Shown here: positions 1 through 9,081 of the stretch, in pieces
How positions within the stretch are numbered: the first letter of the stretch is position 1
Layout of the letters: each line of letters starts with the position of its first letter
Source: Candidatus Synoicihabitans palmerolidicus
GTDB lineage: Bacteria > Verrucomicrobiota > Verrucomicrobiia > Opitutales > Opitutaceae
DNA: 64,000 nucleotides
Assembly (NCBI GenBank): GCA_020809425.1
Contig: JAGGDC010000004.1
Span: 402,103-466,102 of the forward strand
Direction of reading: 5' to 3'
Program-made: the position numbers and the translations under genes
Notes under the pieces: generated by a model
What the model saw: only the letters and a program-made list of their open reading frames with translations
What the model was told of the DNA's origin: nothing
The model's database searches: none

Positions 1-149
1 GTGATGCGACCATAGGCATTGCGGCCGCCGGTCTTGGGCTTCGGCTCTGTTAGCGCCTTCTCGGGACGCTTCTTGGTCAAACCCTTGCTCGTGGAAATCG
101 CAGTAGTGCGCTGAGCGGGGGTCATCGGACGAGATATTTTGATAGTCAT
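1..149 (-). CDS. rplB: 50S ribosomal protein L2, N-terminal part (runs off window)
   Basis: The first 49 codons of L2 are read on the minus strand from an ATG at 149; the rest lies beyond the window edge. The translation begins MTIKISRPMTPAQRTTAIST and contains the L2-typical KSGGRN-like stretch (here KTGGRNAYGRIT), known from the family as part of the 23S rRNA-binding N-terminal region. It follows rplW by 32 bp, the usual S10-operon order (rplC-rplD-rplW-rplB). The identification rests on both the short N-terminal match and the synteny. Confidence 0.9.
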   Translation of the reverse strand, partial: MTIKISRPMTPAQRTTAISTSKGLTKKRPEKALTEPKPKTGGRNAYGRI

Positions 150-181
150 GGGATTTAATCTCCGGATTGTGCGAGTCGTCT

Positions 182-463
182 TTAAACGAGCTCGATCGTG
201 TCGCCGGCCTTGAGCGTAACGATGGCCTTCTTGACGTCGGGCTTTTTACCCGGGAGGCCATTGCGGCCGCGGGTAGTTTTGCCCAAGTAGTTCTGCACAT
301 TCACACGCTTGACGGTTACCTTGAAAGTCGCCTCAACCGCCGCGGCAATGGTAGCTTTGGTGGCGGAAGGGAATACCTCGAAGGTGTATTGACCGTATTC
401 TGCAGATTGCGCGTTGGACTTTTCGGTGAGACGAACGGTTTGAAGAATTTTATCAGCTTGCAT
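182..463 (-). CDS. rplW: 50S ribosomal protein L23
   Basis: This 93-residue protein is the normal length for L23, which lies at the peptide exit tunnel and docks trigger factor and SRP. It begins MQADKILQTVRLTEKSNAQS and contains the conserved region after position 30 (ATKATIAAAVEATFKVTV) and the RKR-like segment TTRGRNGLPGKKPDVKKAIV that binds 23S rRNA. Its start codon overlaps the last base of rplD, so translation is probably coupled. It is intact and in canonical operon order. Confidence 0.96.
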   Translation of the reverse strand: MQADKILQTVRLTEKSNAQSAEYGQYTFEVFPSATKATIAAAVEATFKVTVKRVNVQNYLGKTTRGRNGLPGKKPDVKKAIVTLKAGDTIELV

Positions 464-1095
464 CAGTTATTACCTCCGTTGACGCGGGCAATGATCGCCT
501 CGAGAGCCTTGGAGCTAACCACGATTTTAGCGTATTGCGCCAAATCAAGTGCGTTGAGTTTCGTGGCCTCTTGGAACGAGACGCGTTCAATGTTACGAGC
601 CGCCAATACCGTGGTATCAGCAAACGGTGCGTCCACGAGCAGGACCTTGCCGGAAGGAGCGATACGACCGAGGAGCTCAACGGCGTTCTTAGTTTTGGCA
701 GGAGTAACCGAAAATTCTTCGATCCCCGCAATTTCGCCAGCGATTGCCCGGTCGAACAGAGCGCGGGAGAAAGCCAATGACTTGACCTTGGAATTGATTT
801 TGAGGGAAAAATCCTGAGGCTTCGGTCCGTGGGCGACACCGCCGCCAACCCAGATGGGAGAACGAGTGGATCCCGCACGAGCACGGCCGGTGCCCTTTTG
901 GCGCCAGGGTTTTTTGCCACCACCAGAGACCACACCGCGTGTTTTGGTCGAGCGGGTGCCTTGGCGATTGTTGGCGTTGATGGCGACGATGACTTCCTTC
1001 AGTGCTTGCAGACCTTTGTCTCCCTCGAATTCGGGAAGATTGAAGTCTTGCTCGCTGCTGCTGGAACCGTCGGCGGTGAAAATAGTAAGTTTCAT
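463..1095 (-). CDS. rplD: 50S ribosomal protein L4
   Basis: This 210-residue protein matches the usual size of L4, an early-assembly 23S rRNA-binding protein whose extended loop lines the exit tunnel. The diagnostic loop RQGTRSTKTRGVVSGGGKKPWRQKGTGRARAGSTRSPIW region is present around residues 43-82. The C-terminal part (GKVLLVDAPFADTTVLAARNIERV) is the Rossmann-like portion. It lies 20 bp after rplC and overlaps rplW by one base. No disruption was seen. In some bacteria L4 also autoregulates the S10 operon; no such leader is recognised here. Confidence 0.96.
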   Translation of the reverse strand: MKLTIFTADGSSSSEQDFNLPEFEGDKGLQALKEVIVAINANNRQGTRSTKTRGVVSGGGKKPWRQKGTGRARAGSTRSPIWVGGGVAHGPKPQDFSLKINSKVKSLAFSRALFDRAIAGEIAGIEEFSVTPAKTKNAVELLGRIAPSGKVLLVDAPFADTTVLAARNIERVSFQEATKLNALDLAQYAKIVVSSKALEAIIARVNGGNN

Positions 1096-1115
1096 GGGTT
1101 CGGTTTCTCCTTTAT

Positions 1116-1760
1116 TCAGGCTGAGGCCTTCTTCTGGCCCTTAATGGCCGAACGGACTACGACGGTGTCACCGTTGGCGCCAGGAATGGCCCCTCGTACG
1201 AGCAAGAGGTTCTTCTCGACGTCCACACGCACAATCCGAAGATTCTGCACAGTGCGTTGTTGGATGCCCATGTGACCGGGCATCTTTTGATTCTTGAAAA
1301 CGCGCCCTGGCGTCTGGCGCATACCAACCGAACCGATACGACGGTGAAACATCGAACCATGGCTGGCGGGACCGCCCGCAACGCGGAAGCGTTTTACGAC
1401 ACCGGCGAACCCTTTGCCCTTGGACACGCCGATCACGTCGACGATTTGACCTTCGGTAAAGGTGGCGACAGTGATGGCGTCACCTGGCTTGACGTCTGGA
1501 GCATCTGTGAGGCGAACCTCATCAAGCAAACGAGGCGCTGACTCGAGGCCTGCCTTTTTGGCGTGATTGAGCTCCGCCTTTGAAGCATTCTTCGCTTTTT
1601 TGGCGGAGTATCCGAGCTGGACGGCATTGTAACCGTCAATATCGACAGTCTTTACCTGGACCACTGGACAGGGCCCGGCTTCGACTACGGTGACCGGCAC
1701 GAGGACATCATCGTAGACCTGGGTCATGCCGATCTTCTTACCGATAATGGTGTTGATCAT
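1116..1760 (-). CDS. rplC: 50S ribosomal protein L3
   Basis: This 214-residue protein begins MINTIIGKKIGMTQVYDDVL, the classical L3 opening. It carries the glycine-rich rRNA-binding core GKGFAGVVKRFRVAGGPASHGSMFHR near residues 123-150, including the Gln-containing MRQTPGRVFK segment that reaches the peptidyl transferase centre. It is the first large-subunit gene after rpsJ, with a 129-bp gap that contains no obvious other gene. Intact and full length. Confidence 0.96.
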   Translation of the reverse strand: MINTIIGKKIGMTQVYDDVLVPVTVVEAGPCPVVQVKTVDIDGYNAVQLGYSAKKAKNASKAELNHAKKAGLESAPRLLDEVRLTDAPDVKPGDAITVATFTEGQIVDVIGVSKGKGFAGVVKRFRVAGGPASHGSMFHRRIGSVGMRQTPGRVFKNQKMPGHMGIQQRTVQNLRIVRVDVEKNLLLVRGAIPGANGDTVVVRSAIKGQKKASA

Positions 1761-1889
1761 GGGCTAAGTGGTAGGTGGAGGGTTTCCGTTTGTTAGACCT
1801 ACATTAGCGATTCCGGTGGTTGGCCCACCGGAGGTGCCGCTAAACTGTTGGTAAATTATATAACTGGGTGATAATCGCGGGAGGTGAAA

Positions 1890-2198
1890 TCAGACGTTAA
1901 TCGTAATATCCACACCGGACGGCAGATTGAGCTTCTTCAGCTCGTCAACCGTTTGGGCGGTGGGCTCGATGATGTCGATCAACCGCTTGTGAGTGCGGGT
2001 TTCAAACTGCTCCATCGACTTTTTGTCAACGTGCGGTGAGCGATTTACGCTGAGCTTTTCAATGCGGGTGGGCAATGGGATCGGACCCGATACTCGGGCA
2101 CCGGAGCGCTTGGAGGTCTCGACGATTTCCAGAGCAGATTGATCGATTACACGGTAATCGAAACCCTGGAGTCTAATGCGAATGCGTTGGCCTTTCAT
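1890..2198 (-). CDS. rpsJ: 30S ribosomal protein S10 (NusE)
   Basis: This 102-residue protein has the S10 signature [41 protein letters not shown] at roughly residues 37-80. S10 also acts as NusE in transcription antitermination with NusB/NusG. It lies 19 bp downstream of fusA. In many bacteria a tuf copy separates fusA from rpsJ; here that copy is missing and the only tuf in the window is next to secE (26591-27781). Confidence 0.96.
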   Translation of the reverse strand: MKGQRIRIRLQGFDYRVIDQSALEIVETSKRSGARVSGPIPLPTRIEKLSVNRSPHVDKKSMEQFETRTHKRLIDIIEPTAQTVDELKKLNLPSGVDITINV

Positions 2199-2217
2199 GG
2201 CGGTATAAAGAACGAGG

Positions 2218-4407
2218 TTAGGTACGAGCCGGAGCTTTCGTGGATGTCTCCACGAGCTTGGTCAGGACCGAAGCCGGAACCTGCTCAAAGTGAGATGGCG
2301 TGATGGCCGCGCTGGCGCGACCCTTGGAAAGGGAACGAATGTCTGTGACGTAGCCAAACAACATTTCGAGCGGCACATGGGTATCGACGATGGCGGCACC
2401 AGCCTTGCTTTGCATGCCATTGACGCGGCCACGACGACGATTGATGTCACCGATGAGGTCACCCTGGAATTCTTCCGGAGTGGTGACTTCGACCGACATG
2501 ATCGGCTCAAGGAGAATCGGTTCGGCCTTTTTCATCGCATCTTTGAAGGCGAAGATACCAGCCATTTTGAACGCGATTTCGGAGGAGTCTACCGGGTGGA
2601 AAGAACCATCGATGATGGTCATCTTGACGTCGACGACCGGATAACCGACAACCACACCGTTGTTACAGGCCTCCATGAGACCGTCCGTCGTCGGCTTGAT
2701 GAACTCTTTGGGAATCACCCCGCCAACAATCTTATTGATGACTTCGATTCCCTTACCCTTTTCGTTGGGTTCCAGCGAAATGACGGCATGACCATACTGA
2801 CCTTTACCGCCGGATTGACGGACAAATTTACCTTCACCCTTGGCGGTGCCTACAATGGTTTCCCGGTAGGCGATCTGCGGTTTACCGGTGGTCGCCTCAA
2901 CTTTGAACTCTCGACGCATGCGGTCGATAATGATGTCCAGGTGAAGCTCGCCCATGCCGGCCAGAATAGTTTGACTCGTCTCTTCGTCGGTTTTGACAGT
3001 GAGGGTCGGATCTTCGACCACCAAACGTTGCAACGCGGTGCCCATCTTCTCTTGGTCGGCTTTAGAGTTCGGCTCAATCGACATCGCGATAACCGGCTCG
3101 GGAAATGACGGTGGTTCGAGGCGAATATCGAAATCGGCGTCGCATAGAGTGTCGCCAGTAATAATATCCTTTACGCCCACTACCGCACAAATGTCACCCG
3201 AATAGGCCACGTCGATTTCATCGCGGTCCATGGCGCGCATTAGCACCAACCGGGAAACACGCTCCGAACGACGGGTGCGAGGGTTGTAAACTGGAGCGCC
3301 ACGTTTCATCTGCCCGGTGTAAACTCGGTAGAAAACGAGCTTTCCGACAAAGGGATCCGTCCAAAGTTTAAAAACCAAACCAGCCAGTTTACCCGCATCA
3401 TCGACTTCAGCTACAACGGATTCGCCGTCGCTGTCCTGGCCCTTGATGGCAGGGAGATCGATCGGGCAAGGCAGGTAGTTGACGACGGCATCGAGAAGGC
3501 GCTGTACACCCTTGTTCTTGAACGCCGAACCTGGCATTACACCAGTGAACTCAAGCGATATGGTCGCTTTACGCACCGCAAAAATAAATTCTTCTACCGT
3601 GATCTCTTCGCCTCCGAGATACTTCTCAGCGATGGTGTCATCGAAGTCGGAGACCGCTTCAATCAAGCGCTCACGGTACTCGCTCGCTTGAGCTTTGTAG
3701 TCCTCCGGAATCGCAACGGGAACCGGTTTAAGTCCGAGGATATCCTCTTCGGTGCCAAAAATGTAAGCTACGTTTTGGACCAAATCGATGAGACCGGTGA
3801 AGTTTTCCTCCGCGCCAATTGGAATACAGAGCGGATGAGCATTCGCCCCAAGCTTCTCGCGCATCTCGGAAACAGCCGTGAAAAAGTCGGCGCCGACGCG
3901 ATCCATCTTGTTAACAAAAGCCATACGGGGAACGCCGTACTTGTTGGCCTGACGCCAAACGGTTTCAGACTGCGGTTGCACTCCGGCCACGGCACAGAAT
4001 ACTGCCACCGCTCCATCAAGAACACGCATCGAACGCTCTACTTCAGCGGTGAAGTCCACGTGACCTGGCGTATCAATGATGTTAATACGCTGTTTGATGC
4101 CCGCCCAAGGTCCGCAGGAGGCATCCCATGCGCAGGAAATCGCGGCCGCCGTAATGGTGATGCCACGTTCCTTCTCTTGCGCCATCCAATCGGTGACCGT
4201 GTCACCCTCGTGCACTTCGCCGATTTTATGGACAGCGCCCGAGTAGAAAAGAATGCGTTCAGTAGTGGTCGTTTTACCTGCGTCAATGTGCGCAGCGATG
4301 CCAATGTTACGGGTCCATTCCAAGGGGAATGGACGCTCTTTGGCATTTACCGCAGCTGCTTTGGCGCGGTTTGTAACGACGAAAATCTTGGGAGTCTCCG
4401 CGGACAT
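2218..4407 (-). CDS. fusA: Translation elongation factor G
   Basis: This 729-residue GTPase is slightly longer than the common 690-705 residues because of an N-terminal extension ([20 protein letters not shown]...) before the conserved [20 protein letters not shown] start of domain I. The P-loop AHIDAGKT, the switch [10 protein letters not shown] and the [10 protein letters not shown] guanine-specificity motif are all visible, and domains II-V follow uninterrupted to the C terminus. EF-G catalyses ribosomal translocation. It is preceded by rpsG with a 20-bp gap. An alternative start further inside is possible because the extension is not conserved. Confidence 0.96.
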   Translation of the reverse strand: MSAETPKIFVVTNRAKAAAVNAKERPFPLEWTRNIGIAAHIDAGKTTTTERILFYSGAVHKIGEVHEGDTVTDWMAQEKERGITITAAAISCAWDASCGPWAGIKQRINIIDTPGHVDFTAEVERSMRVLDGAVAVFCAVAGVQPQSETVWRQANKYGVPRMAFVNKMDRVGADFFTAVSEMREKLGANAHPLCIPIGAEENFTGLIDLVQNVAYIFGTEEDILGLKPVPVAIPEDYKAQASEYRERLIEAVSDFDDTIAEKYLGGEEITVEEFIFAVRKATISLEFTGVMPGSAFKNKGVQRLLDAVVNYLPCPIDLPAIKGQDSDGESVVAEVDDAGKLAGLVFKLWTDPFVGKLVFYRVYTGQMKRGAPVYNPRTRRSERVSRLVLMRAMDRDEIDVAYSGDICAVVGVKDIITGDTLCDADFDIRLEPPSFPEPVIAMSIEPNSKADQEKMGTALQRLVVEDPTLTVKTDEETSQTILAGMGELHLDIIIDRMRREFKVEATTGKPQIAYRETIVGTAKGEGKFVRQSGGKGQYGHAVISLEPNEKGKGIEVINKIVGGVIPKEFIKPTTDGLMEACNNGVVVGYPVVDVKMTIIDGSFHPVDSSEIAFKMAGIFAFKDAMKKAEPILLEPIMSVEVTTPEEFQGDLIGDINRRRGRVNGMQSKAGAAIVDTHVPLEMLFGYVTDIRSLSKGRASAAITPSHFEQVPASVLTKLVETSTKAPART

Positions 4408-4427
4408 GAAAATTATTCCTTCCCGGC

Positions 4428-4901
4428 TTACCAGCGGAGGTGGGAAAAGGCGCGATTGGCCTGAGCCATCTTGTGTGTATCTTCCTTCTTCTTCACCACG
4501 CCACCTGTGTTGTTGTAGGCGTCGATGATTTCGTTGGCGAGAGCGTCACGCATGGTGCTCCCTTTACGGCCGGAAGCTGCGGTGACGATCCAGCGCAAGG
4601 CCAAACTCTCTTGGCGCTCATAGGAGATTTCCACGGGCACCTGGTAGGTTGCACCACCCACTCGGCGACTCTTAACTTCCAAACGCGGTCGGGCATTTTC
4701 TATCGCACCGATGAGCAGATCAACCGGATCCCCCTTTTCGAGTTTCTCGGAGACCTTCTCGAAAGCACCGTAAACGATACGCTCGGCGAGGTTTTTCTTA
4801 CCATCCAGCATCACCACGTTTACAAGGTGGGCAACGAGAGGGCTGTTGTAGCGAACGTCAGGAATGACTTTCCGCTTAGTGGCTCTATGACGACGTGACA
4901 T
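4428..4901 (-). CDS. rpsG: 30S ribosomal protein S7
   Basis: This 157-residue protein matches S7, the primary 16S rRNA 3'-domain assembly protein. It begins [20 protein letters not shown] and includes the conserved [25 protein letters not shown] stretch near residues 82-106 and the C-terminal [10 protein letters not shown]. It lies 22 bp after rpsL and 20 bp before fusA in the standard str operon arrangement. Intact. Confidence 0.97.
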   Translation of the reverse strand: MSRRHRATKRKVIPDVRYNSPLVAHLVNVVMLDGKKNLAERIVYGAFEKVSEKLEKGDPVDLLIGAIENARPRLEVKSRRVGGATYQVPVEISYERQESLALRWIVTAASGRKGSTMRDALANEIIDAYNNTGGVVKKKEDTHKMAQANRAFSHLRW

Positions 4902-4923
4902 GGTCGGTTTTTATAAAATTGGG

Positions 4924-5304
4924 TTACTTCTTTTCCTTCGGACGTTTCACGCCGTACTTGGAACGACTGCGACGACGTTTCTCAACGCCAGTCGCATCAA
5001 GGGCGCCACGAACAATGTGGTAACGGACACCAGGCAGATCCTTCACACGACCACCACGGACGAGTACGATACTATGCTCCTGAAGGTTATGACCTTCATC
5101 CGGAATGTAAGAGATGACCTCGTTACCGTTTGTGAGACAAACCTTGGCTACCTTACGGATGGCCGAGTTCGGCTTCTTCGGAGTGCGGGTCATAACCTGC
5201 ACGCATACGCCACGCCGGAAAGGATTGGAGTCGAGGGCAGGCGACTTGGACTTCGCCACTATTTGGCGACGACCTTTACGCACGAGCTGGTTGATGGTGG
5301 GCAT
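4924..5304 (-). CDS. rpsL: 30S ribosomal protein S12
   Basis: This is a 126-residue decoding-centre protein. The start is placed at the ATG at 5304 because the family opens [13 protein letters not shown]; the upstream in-frame extension is not conserved. The PKKPNSA and [13 protein letters not shown] loops retain the lysines that are replaced in streptomycin-resistant mutants, so the allele looks wild type. It is first in the operon, and normally rpoC would lie directly upstream. Here about 9.5 kb of mobile DNA separates it from the rpoC terminator. No strong Shine-Dalgarno is seen. Confidence 0.97.
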   Translation of the reverse strand: MPTINQLVRKGRRQIVAKSKSPALDSNPFRRGVCVQVMTRTPKKPNSAIRKVAKVCLTNGNEVISYIPDEGHNLQEHSIVLVRGGRVKDLPGVRYHIVRGALDATGVEKRRRSRSKYGVKRPKEKK

Positions 5305-5698
5305 GTCTAACGAAGGTGTGAAGGTGAGAAAAGAGGCGAAACGTGAAGAGTCGTCCAAAGCTGATCAAGCTATTTTTTGCGAAAAAAGCGAACCGCGTAA
5401 ACCAGCGACAAGCACCGGTTCCGCGATTCAAAAAAGTAACCCACCCAAGGGACGAATTACTCAGTCAGAAAAGGAGTAAGAGCGCACAGATTATTTCGGT
5501 TGAAGACAAGCACTGAAATCAAGTGTGCGTAAATCTCCTCAAAGTCGATTCACTCAACTCAACCCTGCGCACTAAGGACATCCCTCATAAACTGAGTTAA
5601 ATAAGCGCCACGCCTATCGTGTGGCATTCTTTGCGATACCCTATCCTGTCTTTTGCGCCCACTGTCGCCCTTCCTCCCCCTGCTTCCCCTCACCGTTC
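5305..5698. other. Upstream region of the str operon, no gene seen
   Basis: No convincing coding sequence was found on either strand. The region is AT-richer than the genes and must contain the promoter for rpsL-rpsG-fusA if the operon is no longer served by transcription from rpoC. I could not single out a reliable -35/-10 pair. The region ends where a dispersed repeat begins at 5699. Confidence 0.4.
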
Positions 5699-5863
5699 AA
5701 CTTGGAAAACGCAGTTCACATGAGAAAAAATATGGTACAAAATTATGCTATCCAGTCGGTCAGTGATTTTCAACCGTTCCCACGCCGACTCACCCGGCAG
5801 GTGAACGGTTCGATGCCTTCGACGGACCGTCACTCGTTCCCACTTCGCGCCCTTCGTTTCCTT
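5699..5863. repeat. Dispersed ~165-bp repeat, copy 1 (left flank of IS110 element)
   Basis: This segment is clearly similar to 38990-39155 and, for its first ~85 bp, to 42588-42672. Shared landmarks are AACGCAGWTCAMATRAGAAAA near the start, CAGTCGGT in the middle, and GATGCCTTCGACGGACCGT toward the end. It sits directly upstream of the IS110-family transposase. The other copies have no transposase beside them, so it may be the left end of that element surviving as relics, or an independent intergenic repeat. Confidence 0.7.
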
Positions 5864-5972
5864 GTATGTGCGAACCGATGTTAAGAACGAGCGAGGACGG
5901 AGCCGAAGGCAGCCTCCGAGAATGGACCATAGAGTTCGTCGCAGGAGGCTGCATTCGGCGCGAATGCACATG

Positions 5973-6101
5973 CGAGGTAAATGCCTTGAATGATGCTCGC
6001 CAGGGTGCGGTGCAGACTGGCCGTCTGCACCGCACGGCAACCCAGAGGCCGATTTGTTACCCGAGGATTTACCTCGAACAGAAGCCCTAGGCCCGGGTTG
6101 C
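5973..6101 (+). ncRNA. Candidate IS110 bridge-type structured RNA
   Basis: The non-coding DNA between the repeat and the IS110 transposase start can fold into several strong stems. There is a perfect 13-bp hairpin GTGCGGTGCAGAC / GTCTGCACCGCAC with a 5-nt loop at 6005-6035. It lies between 10-bp arms CGAGGTAAAT (5973-5982) and ATTTACCTCG (6067-6076). A further 9-bp pairing, CGGCAACCC with GGGTTGCCG, joins about 6035-6043 to 6093-6101. Elements of the IS110 group encode a bridge RNA in the left end just 5' of the recombinase. Position and structure fit that; the guide loops were not identified. Confidence 0.4.
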
Positions 6102-6152
6102 CGACCTGGTTGAACTCGAACCGCTGAAAGAGCCCTGAGCTCGTATAACAAG

Positions 6153-6696
6153 ATGGAGCAACCCACCCCAGAAAATCAAATCACCGATGTTGGTGTGGAT
6201 ATCGCCAAAGATCGTCTCGACTACACCGTCGATGATACTCGCTGTGCCCACGTCGAGAACACCCACCGAGGCCACCGAGCCTTGATCAAGCACCTCCAGA
6301 GTCTGCCCAATGCCCGGGTCGTATGCGAAGCGACTGGCGGCTATAAGCGTGCCATTGTCGCCGCATTGCTCTTGGCCCAGATCCAAATCTGCGTGGTCAA
6401 TTCAGGGCGTGTGCGCGCCTTTGCCCGCGCCGCCGGCTTGCTCGCCAAGACCGACCCACTCGACGCTCAACTGTTGCGCCGCTTTGGGTTACAAATGAAG
6501 CCACGCCTGCACCGGGCCCTCGACGAAGCGGCCGCAACCTTGCGTGAGCTGCTCGACTATCGCCGGCAGATCAGTGATCAACTCGTCGCCACAGGCAACC
6601 GGTGCGAGTTCGCCGGACGCATTTTGCGTGAACGCCTTGAGATCCTGCGGGCGCTTTTAGCCACCGAGCTCGAACAAACCGATGCGCTGATTAAAA
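6153..6696 (+). pseudogene. IS110-family transposase, 5' half (split by IS66 composite)
   Basis: The N-terminal ~181 residues are present. They open with a DEDD-type RuvC-like domain (VGVDIAKDRLDYTVDD near residues 11-26, then VCEATGGYKRA and ARAAGLLAKTDPLDAQLLRRF) typical of IS110 recombinases. The reading frame runs to ...EQTDALIK and is then interrupted by the left inverted repeat of an IS66 element at 6697. The missing C-terminal part resumes at 14315 in the matching reading frame, starting IKTHIHEDDSLRTK after the duplicated GATTAAAA. This is therefore one gene interrupted by about 7.6 kb, not two elements. Confidence 0.88.
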
Positions 6697-6783
6697 GTAA
6701 GCGTCCGAGAGGCGACTTCCTTGCCTGATAACGAAGGTAACGATAACGGCACCGCGATGGTAACGACTTCGATGTAGCAATCG

Positions 6784-7640
6784 TTACGATTGCGATGGTG
6801 CGGGCAGTTCGACGTCGACGGAGGGTTTCCAGTTAACCGAAAGCAGATCGCTGATGTCGGCACCTGGGAGTTGTTGCGGCAGCCTGGTGAGCACGTCGCG
6901 CAGATAGTCCAACGGGTCGTGCCCGTGACGTTGGCAGCTGATCACGATCGAGTAGATGATCGCCGAGCGTTGGCCGGCATCGGGATGCCCTACGAACAGC
7001 CAGTGCTTTTTGCCCAACGCTGAGGGGCGGATGGCGTTTTCCACCAGATTGTTGTCCAGCCGGGTTTCACCGTGCTGCAGGCGCGCGACCAATGGTTTCC
7101 ACTGACCGCGCAGGTAGGTGCAGGCCTTGCCCAGGCCGGACTTGGGGCGCACGTGCGCGCGCAGCCTCCACACCACCACGCGCAACCAATACAGCTTATG
7201 GGTAAAGTCGCGCTCGCGTCTTTGCTGCCGCTGCCGCGCATCGATACCGGCCTCATCCCACTGCTTGTCCTGATGATACATCCATGCGATCAGCCGCAGG
7301 ATCCATTGGGCTACTCGCGAGTTCTCCGCTTGGGCTTCAAAAAACTTACGCCGCGCGTGTGCCCAGCAGCCCACCCAACGCACCTCGGGATGCGTCGCCA
7401 GATACGCGGGATAGGCACCATAGCCATCGGATGGCATTATCCCGGCAAAACCTTCGACCAGCGACGTCAGTTCACCGTGCTGGCGCGATGATCGCCAGTC
7501 GAAGAACACGTCATCACCCGGGCCGCTCATCACCCACATCCATCCATTCTTGATTTTGCCCCGTTTTTGATCCGGGTCGTGACATCGCACCGGCGTTTCA
7601 TCGACTGGCACGTAGCCTGGATTCGAGCAACCTGCGGCGC
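6784..7640 (-). pseudogene. IS66 TnpC transposase, catalytic C-terminal part
   Basis: From about residue 45 of this frame the translation is typical IS66 Tnp[28 protein letters not shown], then SDGYGAYPAYL, GCWAHARRKFFEAQ and the C-terminal NNLVENAIRPSALGKKHWLFVG box with the catalytic-domain Glu. The upstream part is in another frame (see 7598-8101); the switch lies near 7620-7640, so a frameshift separates the catalytic portion from its N terminus. The product should be inactive unless rescued in trans. Confidence 0.85.
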
Positions 7641-8101
7641 ATGCCCTGGTAAATCGGTTCCAGCCAGTCTGAGGCGATGCGCACCCACTCGACCATACTC
7701 TGACGCGGCAGGCGCGCTCCCCAGCGCGACGACATCTTCTCGAGCCGATACCGCGGGGCGTGATCGACATACTTGCTGATCAACACCCAGGCCAAGAGTC
7801 CCGCCGAGGCGTAGCCGCCCTCCACCGGGCGCACCCGTGCGGGTGCCACCACCGGCGCACGATCGAGCTGGGCCTTGGCCCGATACTTCGGGCGCACGAA
7901 CTCGCGCTTGAACAACTTCGTCGGCACCACATCGACCTCGAAGCTGCGCTCCTCGCCGATCTTTTCAAACTGCTCCGGGGCCGCCAGCACCCACACGCCG
8001 GTGCCATCCCAATACAGCAACTTCACCCGGTTACGCCGCTTGTTGGTGAACACGAACAACGCACCGCCAAAGGGATCTTCACGCAGCACCTGGGAAGCCA
8101 C
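7598..8101 (-). pseudogene. Fused IS66 TnpB / TnpC fragment
   Basis: The first ~50 residues ([25 protein letters not shown]) are the central signature of IS66 TnpB. The frame then runs directly into the TnpC zinc-ribbon/N-terminal region ([17 protein letters not shown]... [23 protein letters not shown]). Normal IS66 elements have separate tnpB and tnpC genes, so an in-frame deletion has removed the end of tnpB and the first part of tnpC. The frame leaves TnpC near 7620 by a frameshift. Confidence 0.8.
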
Positions 8102-8141
8102 AGTTCACCACCCGTCAAACTGTTTTCGCATATCCACCGGT

Positions 8142-8471
8142 TCAATTGCTAGGTGGATCGTCAGCGCCGAAGGCAAACCGATCATTGCCGTCAGTTGCGC
8201 AGGGCTTTGACCAACGCGGCCATGGCGATCGGATCGTCACCACGCAACCGCGTGCCGTCCGGCAGCCCCACCTCCAACGATGCCGCCGGAGGCGACATCG
8301 TTGGAGGTGGGGCGTTGCGAACGAAGGGCCCGCCGCCTCCGCCTCCGCACCCTTGCGCCGCCGGGCCGTCCCAGCCATGCCACAAACGTCGCGTATTTGA
8401 GGCCCTCGCGCTTCGCGAACGCCTTCTGCGTCAGGCCGCTCTCGCGGGAGATCGCCGCCAACTGCGCCCAC
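8142..8471 (-). pseudogene. IS66 TnpA remnant
   Basis: This is a short, repeatedly frame-broken region near the right end of IS66 copy 1. It encodes the helix-turn-helix-like segment ESGLTQKAFAKREGLKYATFVAWLGR, characteristic of IS66 TnpA. The same segment, with the same neighbours, recurs in the IS66 remnant at 14068-14314. The coding sequence is disturbed by an inverted duplication (8265-8313). Confidence 0.65.
8265..8313. repeat. 18-bp perfect inverted repeat inside tnpA
   Basis: Arms GCCCCACCTCCAACGATG (8265-8282) and CATCGTTGGAGGTGGGGC (8296-8313) are perfectly complementary with a 13-bp loop. The hairpin lies in the tnpA remnant. The loop is itself CCGCC/GGCG-rich, so the structure could extend. 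It probably arose by local inverted duplication in the decaying IS. Confidence 0.75.
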
Positions 8472-8604
8472 TCTTCTGCGCTACGCAGCTAGCGTCCGCG
8501 ACCATCGCGCTTGTTGTTCTGCACCTCCACTTCAATTGCTTCCATCCTGCCCATTTACCCGCAAAATCACTTCCCGCATAGGAGGTCGCCTCTCGGACGC
8601 TTAC

Positions 8605-9023
8605 TCACTTGGTGCGTTGGTATCCTGCTGAACGTGCCACGGTATCGTGCCTGGTTGCACAATTTCCCAGGAAATAATGGCGTCCAATTGATTTTCTCGA
8701 ACCAAATGAATGACTGGGATGCGGTGGGTCAGCAGGTAGAGTGGCACGACCGGATGATCACGGGCTTCACCATACATCAGCTTAAACCTCAGTGTCGTCC
8801 CGGGAAGAGAGTAAAAGCTCCTCAGATAGCGCCATGGCCCCAGCCAGCCGGTTTGAGCTTCACGGCTGCGTGGGTAAATGTGGTAAATGCGAGGGCTGTT
8901 TTCTCGGACGCGTTGAGAGCGAAATTACACACCACAGCAATCGATTTCAGGATGAGCGTTGATCACATCAATCAACCATCCGGAACCGGAACACAGAGAA
9001 CTTAACATCACGAATCTCGACAT
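8605..9023 (-). pseudogene. Sulfotransferase-like relic, truncated by IS66
   Basis: An ATG at 9023 opens MSRFVMLSSLCSGSGWLIDV, resembling the RSGSTWL phosphosulfate-binding N terminus of sulfotransferases. Further on, in other frames, come GAFTLFPGTTLRFKLMYGEA and IPVIHLVRENQLDAIISWEI, resembling the HLVRRNLLDVIIS motif that binds the 3'-phosphate of PAPS. Stops and frameshifts break the reading frame, and the sequence ends at the IS66 inverted repeat (8604). Family assignment rests on these motifs only. It shows that the DNA captured in the composite came from a different locus. Confidence 0.55.
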
Positions 9024-9081
9024 GCGGGTAGTGGAAGGCGGTCAGGGGACCGTGATGTGGGTTAATTTACGGTCGTGTGAT

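Larger units (their letters stand above)
6697..8604 (-). mobile_element. IS66-family element, copy 1 (degraded)
   Basis: Both terminal inverted repeats are present: GTAAGCGTCCGAGAGGCGAC at 6697 and its complement ending at 8604. The element is about 1.9 kb, shorter than typical IS66 elements with three ORFs (about 2.4-2.7 kb), because tnpB and tnpC are partly deleted and fused. Transposition genes lie on minus in the order tnpA-tnpB/C-tnpC. The base sequence outside the right end (TCACTTGG at 8605) does not repeat at 6689, consistent with this being the inner end of a composite. Confidence 0.85.
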
